A stretch of 64,000 nt of DNA from Ypsolopha sequella (Eukaryota > Arthropoda > Insecta > Lepidoptera > Ypsolophidae). Location of the stretch: positions 7,114,201 through 7,178,200 of the forward strand of contig OW204001.1 in the NCBI GenBank assembly GCA_934047225.1. Direction: 5' to 3'. The notes beneath the pieces are model-generated. The model worked only from the letters and a program-made list of their open reading frames with translations, did no database searches and had not been told where the DNA came from. Below, piece after piece: positions 24,301 to 33,300 of the stretch. Position numbers and translations under genes: made by a program. Within the stretch, counting starts at the first letter, position 1, and each line of letters opens with the position of its first letter.

Positions 24301-27300
24301 AAAACTGGCGATAGTACCGGTCCATACAAACAACTATCCCTGACAAAAAATTGAGAATTAAAAAAAAAAAAGAAAAAAACTGTTGTTTTATGAAAATGTT
24401 GTTTTATTTTGGTTGGGTAGCTATGGAACAGCTGATTTTTTTTCGCGATTCGATAGTTGGCTCCATAGTAAAAGTTGTTCGTGTGACGAGTACTATCGCC
24501 AGTTTCCGGCTTCCGCAACTTCATCTTAACACCCAGTATAGATCGATATAGATGTGGCTTAAAATCTGTGGGATTACCTTACGGAATTTAAAAAGTTTAT
24601 CTTTGAGTTAAGTTAATAACACAAGTTATGTTGATAATTTGGTGCTGCGGAGCCCGTGGATTAGTAAAAAACAAGTCTTTGAAATAGATTTACAAACATT
24701 CCCCGGTAGGAATTTGTCGTTATTATAAAAAGCGTTATTTGTTCGCAGACCAAAGATCGGCAAATCAAAAGCAGGTGGTCCAGAGACGGTGCGACGGCAC
24801 AATAAAGGATGTAACTGCAAAAGAAGTGGCTGTCTCAAGAACTATTGTGAATGTTATGAGGTGCGTGATTTATTAGTACTGACTTATTAGTAGTTTATTA
24901 GACATAAATTGCTATTACTTTTTGATACTGAGCTGAACTTAACATATAAAGGTAAATGGTAAATATATTACGTCATTTACTATGAAAATGCCGTTTTCTA
25001 TGGAAAATTTTAAGAAAACTCAGTTTTCAGGACAAACATTTTTGCATTTTTTTTTAGGAATGATAAATCCAAATTTTATTTTAAAAAAATGCGTATGAAT
25101 GAGACAACATTAAGCTAACAGGGACTTTAATTAAAATTTTTGAAAGTGTCAGCTGTAAATAAATATTTCGAATCTCATCATGGAGAAATGATGAAAAAAC
25201 AAATAATGGAAATAGCTATTGAAATACAGGAATTATGGATTCATGAATCTTTAAGAAAATTTCGGCAATTTCATAGTAAATGACCTAATATTATTGTCAT
25301 TTCTCATTTCCTTTATTTTCTCAACTGATCGTATCCCGGCAGGCAAAGATAGCGTGTACGGCGATCTGCAAGTGCGTCGGGTGCCGCAACGTGGAGGAGG
25401 CGCTCGAGCGGCTGCTGCGACGTCGCGAGGCGCAGGAGCGCAAGGGGACAGACAGCGCCGCGTTGTTCCGACCGCCGCCGCTGCTGCATGTCAAGTGAGT
25501 TTGTGTGTTCACCGTCTGACAATACTTCCGGCACGATCGTGTCTCCTGCCACTTTACTAGTTAAAAGTTACACAAAATTACTTTTCTGCTTTTTTAATTT
25601 GTTTTTACTGTCGGGTCATACTTCCAAAATTTTAATACACGTTGGGCGCTCGTGATCAGTCAACGAGCTGTTAAAAACTGTAGCGTTTGATGTTCATTCA
25701 TTCGTTCATTCATGTATTTTATTCACTTGACAGTATATATTGCATTTGAATATAAACTAAATTAAAGTGTACTATTTTATTTATTTATTTATTTAAGTAA
25801 AACAAACAGCTATTCTATCATGCAATAAGTAGTACTAATGTTAAATTATAATTAAAAAATGCATGTTACATGAAGGTTTCCCTTGTCTTAATGTGAACAT
25901 AGGATTAAAGATTAATTTCAAATAAAATAGAAAAAAGTATTGGACTAGTCCGGCAATGTGTTCTTTCCCAATGTGACATGGGGCCTCGTCCCCAAATAAG
26001 ATACATCACGTGTTCTTACTTTGTAAATAACTACGGCATTTCCTAGAGACTGATTTTCTTTAGAGCTTCATGTTAATTCTAATCTCTTTCCGCAGACAAC
26101 CGTGCACGTTCATGACGACGGAAGTAATAGAGGCGGTGTGCCAGTGCCTGATCGCGGCGGCGGCGGAGCACGACCCCCGCACCCCGCAGTCGAGTGCAGT
26201 GCCGGACTGCGAAGAACCCGCGGACCCCGTCAAGGGGGTGCTCGACGAGTTCGCGCGCTGCCTGCAGGACATCATCAGCGCTGCACACCAGGGCCCGCCG
26301 CTACATATGATCGATGAGGTACGTGTGTGTACACTAGTAACATTTAAATAATGCGCGTATGAATCTTCGACATTCTTGGGCAAAAATCGTATTTTTGCTT
26401 TTTATACAATAATTTAGTGTTAAATATGATTCCTAGATGGCACTGTCGTATACTTTAGCAACAGAATCAAAGAATCATGACTATTTATTGTCGCTGCGCC
26501 TGCAAAATCAGTTGTGATTTTAAATTTAATGCAATTTTAATTCGTATCTAAATGAAAATAGCTCTTAAAAATTTTTAAATCACATAGCTGATTTTGCAGG
26601 CGCGGCGAAGTTATGTTATGAGTCATTAAACTAAACAAAAAGTATTGTTAATTTATTATGAAACGTATAATAAATAAGAAATAAATAAAAGTTTTTTTAT
26701 TTCATAACAATTTTTAAAAAACACTATAGCAGGGCTCTGTTAAGTATGAATCAGATCTATTTGTATGTTATTAAGTGAGTAAATCAACTTGATTTTTTAT
26801 CGATATTGATTATCGCAACTGCCCCATCACTTGCCCCCAAACTGAGCATTAGATAACGGGGTGTAGTTATGACATTAAAACTTCGACATTTTTGTCACAG
26901 AGCACAGATAGTGCTCGTCCGGTCGGCTATAGGCATCAGAGTGACACTCTGAAACCACTTCCACTTCTGTTTTCTGTCTAGCAAGTTTCCAAATACTAGG
27001 GCTAATAGGGCTAGGGAGAATAACGAATAACGGCGAAGATTTCAATGCGCATTAAATCTTTACCAAATCAGTATCCTCCCCGCACCCCCATAGTCGACCG
27101 CAAGTTGGCGATATTACTGTCCCCGCAGGTTGCTATGAGCTGGGACTTTGTGTATATAATTCACAATGACGTTTGTTTAAGAACGGTCAGAAAAGAGTAT
27201 CTAATGAAAACATTTACTAAAAGACATTAACTTGGGATCATAGACATTAAGAGATAAATACATAAATATATAGGTAGGTACTACGAACAAAATATACTCG

Positions 27301-30300
27301 ACGGCGATGCTTACAGTACTAAGCGGCCGAAAACAAATGACGTGCGAGCGCATTAGCAATTTGCGAGGATTATTTGTAGGTGAACAATTTAGTCTAGGGG
27401 GTTGAGAAACAGCAATGTCGCGTTTAACGGCCACGCATCGCCGCAGCGATGAAATGTGCAACGTGTTGCAAAGAGTTATAAACGACCATTTCGCATGATT
27501 TTGGCAAGCATCGAGCATCACAAATAATTTCCGATGCCCTCTGCATCGTATTCGTATATGTTACTAGCTTTTGCCCGCGGCTTCGCCCGCGTTAATTAAG
27601 TTTTTGTATAGTCGTATCGAATCTGTAAATATTTTTAGTTTTAGTAGTTGACCTGACTTTGATTTGGAGTATTTAAAGTGTTTTTGGTTCTCATCATCTC
27701 TAATTTCATCGCTATGTAAAGTGTTTTTGGCGAGGCCGAAGATCAAGACACGTTTCCGTCTTTGCCGAGGCCGAAGCCCGAGCCATTTTGCAGATCGACA
27801 CTATTTTTTGTTTTCTGAATTAATCCTCTGAATGTGTCTTTGGCTGTCTTTGATAACTGATTTAATCCCCTAGTATAGCATGTTTGGCGAGGCTAAAATC
27901 CGAGCCGCATTTCCAGTCGAGACTATCTTTTGTTTTCTAATTAATTTTAATCATCTGCTTAAGTATCTTTGGCGGTCTTTGGCGAAGCCGAAGGCAGGGC
28001 TGCGTTTCCGAAAGACACCATATTTTGATCTCTGAATTAATCCTCTGCTAAAGGGTCTTTGGTGAGAAATTTCCAAACGAATTTTTTTTTTGGTTACTGA
28101 TTTGATATAAAAGTAGCGTATGTCCTATTTCAGGTCTAGAACTACATTTAAAGCATTTTCAGCCCTATCAGTTCGGGAGGTACGGCGTGAAGATGTGCAT
28201 CACTTTTCTATAGGAACTTGACACCCAATTGCCTCTGAACTGATTAATGGGATAAAAAGTGGTCTACTATGTCCTATTCCAGTTCTAGAACTACATTTGT
28301 GCAAAGTTTCGCCTAATCGGTTAAGTAGGTACGGCGTGGAAGAGTAACAGTACATCACTTTTCTATAGGAACTTGACACCCCATTGCCATCCTATGGGAA
28401 CTGATTTATCGGATATAAAATAGCCTTTGTCCTATTCCAGGTTTAGAACAACATTTGTGCAGTTTCAACCCAATCGGTTCATCAGTTACGGCGTGAAAGA
28501 GTAATAAACATCCACCCATCCCAACTTTCGCATTTATAATATTAGTTGGATGTACCTAACATGAGAGGAGTGCATCCGCAAGACGAAAGAACATGAACTC
28601 ATCCCTTAAATTTTTATGGACATCAAAACACTCATTTTCTATTCCTTTTATTGGACTTAGAAAGTACTTACGAAAGTAAACACACCCCTAATACTTGCAA
28701 TATTTGTGAGGTACCTACATTGGGTCACTTCTAATTATATAGCCAAAAATACATACTGAAGACTTGGTAAGTAGTCAGTGACCCTTTTTGAGTAAAAACA
28801 CAACAAAAACAATAGGTTTGCTATACTAATTGACTGGGAGTTGTTCTTAAATTTGTAAAGTATAGGGCACAAATTTTATTTTGTGTTTTTCGCTAAAAGG
28901 GTCATTGAACCTTGTCTTGACCACTTACCGAGTCTCCCGTTTATACGGACGGACAGACGGACAGCCTAAATAACAAATTTAGTCATTTTACTTTGAAAAT
29001 GAAGGACTTTCCAAAGACAACTTCATCCCCCTTTTCACCCCTTCGAGGTTGGTATTATCACAAACGCTGAGACACGTATAAAGTAATTTTCAATTGTCAG
29101 TCTAAACACAAAATTTAAAGATCCTAACTTCGAAACAGACGAACTTTATAATAACGAACTTTCATTCAAACTTTCTTTTTTTTTACCGTCATCTAGACCT
29201 CGCCTAGCCCTTTTCTTAGAGTACCATGAACATGGGTCTAGCATCAGCCGTTTGGGAGATATGGGCCTGTAAAGTTTTGACACTTTCGGCAGACAGATCT
29301 CGTCCAGACCTTTTTCTAGACACCCATCAACATGGGTTTATATCCAGCCGTTTGGGAGATACAGGCCGTCAAAGTTTTGACATTAAAAAAAAAACTTTTT
29401 TTTGGCATCCCGTGGTCCAACCCCTAGGGATGTACTACCTTCCGTTTCTAAAATATTTTGCTTGGATATAGATATATATAGATAGATAGATAGGTAGATA
29501 GATAGACAGATAGATAGATAGATAGATTGTTGATATATAGATCGATAGATATCTCAAAAGGAAAAAATGGAACCCTAATAGGACCACTTGTGTGACTGTC
29601 TGTCTGTCCGTCTGTTATAGCCGATTTGCACACATACTTTGAAGAATTTTCATGTCCACTATATTAAATTGCAAAATCGATGCAATTTTCGTAATGAATG
29701 TCCAAGAAAACCATAAAAACGACACCCATATTGATATTTACACATTTCAAAATTTCAACCCCATCGCACCCCAACAGGAAATGATGTTATTTCACGTTCA
29801 CTACGTTGGATTTAGAAATCGTTGTTGTTTTCGTAATCAGCGACGCGATAAACCATACAAACGATACCCATGTTGATTTTCAGACTTTGTCACCCCATTT
29901 CCCCCTTTTAGGGGTTGAATTCTGAAAAAACCTGAAACACGTGTTTACTCATTTATGAATAGGAGTACTCCTGTGAAGTCTCGAATAAAATAGTCTAACT
30001 AATCTTGTTTCCCCATACAAACTTTGGACCCCCGTTTCACCCCCTTAGGGGTAGAATTTCGAAAAACCCTTTCTTATTCCTTGTTTACATTACAAAGGGA
30101 AGCTTTGTGCAAAATTTCAGCTTTCTAGGTCGAAGGGTTTGGGCTGTGCGTTGATGAGTCAGTGAATGAGTCAGTGAATGAATCAGTAAGTCAGTCAGGA
30201 CTTCTCTTTTTATATATATAGATCTGCTATTTTGACAGGTAAAAAATTTTCGTTTAACAAACATCCATCGCCGCGGTGATGCGTGGTTGTTAAATGCGAC

Positions 30301-33300
30301 AATTCTTGTACAGTTTGGGCAGAAAACGAATGTAAAATTAATCGCAAATTTATTGAGTTTCGGCGAGGAAGGGGCTGTGCGCGGGGGGATACTGCGCATG
30401 TGACAGATAACGTCAAACGCGCCTTCTGTACTGGCCCGAAATGTACAAGAGCGGTCTTGTTTTGCGCACTGTTTTATAGGCAGCGTTGCTTGCCAGTATC
30501 CCGTTTCTCTCGATCTATGAAAAATTTAATTGATAGAATAGTTCTTCCTTAGAGATCTATTTAGTGGGACCACGACCTCATGATGCAATCAGTGGGAATA
30601 AGTGATGAGACCACGAGCCTTAAACTGGTGGGACAGCGAGTACGGTGGGACAGAATAGGTGGGACCACGAGTCAGAAACCATCCTGTAGGAAATACTGAA
30701 ATGCTCATTTATTTATAAATGTAAATTTACTCGTAATTGTAAAAATACAGTAATCTATCAATAGATAAATAGTTTAAATTATTCATATTACATTAGTAAA
30801 ATTATAAATTTGTTCAATGTCAATGAAATATTATGTTATACAATGTCAAGAACAGTATTTAATTACTAATAATTATAATTATAATAGAACAAAACTTGAA
30901 AAAAGGAATTTTCTGAAATCCTTTCCTTGCGGATGTTTACTTCATACAAGGAACCTAAAGTCTTTATTTCACGTTTTTAGGCCCGGCTGTTCGGTCTAGG
31001 CGAGATCAGTCAATCAGGGTTTTATTTTTTATACTGGGTGTTAATATGATATTGCGGAAGCCGGAAACTGGCGATAGTACTCGTCCATACGAACAACGTT
31101 TACTATGGAACCCAACCCGCGAATCGTGTAAAAAAAAGCTGCTGTTCCATAGAAAAGTGACATAGCTCCGCAACCAAAATGTATGAAACAACTGTTCTTT
31201 TTTCTCGATTTCTCATTTTTTTTGTACGTAATCTTGTTCGTATTGACTAGTACTATTGCCAGTTTCCGGCTTCCGCAACTTCATGTTAACACTCCGTATA
31301 CGGATTTTCTACCACCGATATATAAGGTCTATCAATTTAAATGGAAAGTAATTTAAGAGGTGATTCAGTATCGTTAATACATCACATTCCACTGCAAAGC
31401 ACATTTTTTTGCCGGAACTTTTTTTTCACTTCTCAGTACAAAGTGGTCCGATCAGCTGACTCAGTTTGTATGGACAAGTGAAGAAAAAGTTCGCGCATAA
31501 AAAAGTAATTTGCAGTGGAATGTGATGTATTAACGATACTTCTTCTTCTTAGCGTGTCGATGGCATCAAACTATTATTATTTTAAACCTTTCCGGACCAG
31601 AAAGAGGCCACTTTTATGGCTCTGTCGTTGGCCTCAAAAAGATCGGTCATCGTGCAGGTGGTCGGGCACGATGGACATGACATGACGTGAGCCATGGTTT
31701 GCTGGGTGGCTCCGCAATCGCAGCTCCCGTTATTTGAGAAGCCCCATTTGAAAAGGTTGTGTCTGCAGCGGCCAACCTGGGTGCGCAGGCGGTTAAGCGT
31801 TTTCCAAATAGGCCACGGGTATTTGTTCCCAGGTGCCAGCTGCTCCTGTGCTGGGGCAAATGTGGTAGGAGGAGGGAGTGTTTCTCTCCACCGATAACAT
31901 CTCGCATTTGCTGGACCGTCAGTGAGAGCCTTGGTGCCCTTCAAGAAGCTGTTGCGACTTTTGAGTCGAGGTTGCTCTTGTTGGTACTTGTAGACCGGGT
32001 GCTGCGGGTCAGTTTCTTGCTTCAGCTTCTCCACTGCGCTCGTGATCTCCCTACGGACTGTTGGAGGGGCTATGCCTGCAAGTGGGTACAGCATACCGAG
32101 AGGGGTTGATTTAAGGCAGCCCGTTATAATGCGGCAGGTCTGGTTGAGTGCCACATCTACATCCTTTGCATGGGCTGACCGACACCAGACAGGACATGCG
32201 TATTCTCCAGCTGAGTAACAGAGTGCAAGCCCTGTTGTGCGGAGAACGTCCGGTTTTGCTCCCCACTTTGTGGACGTGAGACGTATTAGCAGGTTGTTTC
32301 GCGTACTCACTTTCTGTTTGATGTTAGCGCAGTTTTTCTTAAAAGTAAGAGACCTGTCGAGTGTTATGCCAAGGTATTTTGGACTGCAGCTGTGTTCGAT
32401 TACCGTCCCTCGCCAAAGGATGTTGAGTTGCCTGTTCGCATCTCGGTTGCGCAGATGGAATACGCATGATTGCGTTTTAGATGGGTTTGGCTTTAGTGCG
32501 TTTGAGTCATAGAATTGGCCAAGACTTTGTAGTGCTATTGTGAGGTTGTCTTCTGCCTCTTCGAAAGTCTTGGATTGTGTGGTCAACGCTAGATCATCCG
32601 CGTAAAGGAAACGCTCAGTGTTGGGGGTGGAAGGCTGGTCATCCGTGTAGATGTTAAATAGGATGGGAGCCAACACACTTCCTTGTGGCAGGCCATTCTT
32701 CTGGCATCGCCAACGGCTTTGCTTCGAGTTGAGGTGGACTTGGAAGCGGCGATTATGGAGCATTTCGCTCAGTATTCGCACAAAGCCGGGGTCTTGCGTA
32801 AGATTTGTGACCTTCCAGAGGAGACGCTTGATGTTTACTGTGTCATAAGCCGCAGATAGGTCTACAAAAATGGCACCAGTTACTTTGCCCAGTTCGTATC
32901 CATTTTCTATGTGTTGTGTTAGCTTTAGTATTTGACTGACGCATGACTTCCCAGGTCTGAAACCGGCCTGTTCTGGAATGAGGACTCGGTCAATTTTGGC
33001 GGTAAGTCGGTTCAAGAAAAGTCTTTCAAAGAGCTTGTACGTTTGACACAACAGTGATATAGGCCGGAAGTTCTTAGCATCATCGGGGAGTTTTCCTGGT
33101 TTGAGAAGGGCGATTACTTTTGATTTTCTCCACTGCTTAGGTATTTTTGCCTCAGAACAACATTTGTTGAAGAGGCTAAGCAGCCATGACACAGACATGG
33201 GGCCCAGGCCACGTAGTTGTTCTGCAGAAATTAGATCGACCCCAGCCGCCTTACCAGTCTTCATGGTCATAATGGCTTTGTCTATCTCTTGTAGCGTGAA

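Noticed and set aside
26060..26383. Minus-strand frame over lin-54 exon 12
   Set aside because: A shadow of a G+C-rich coding exon.
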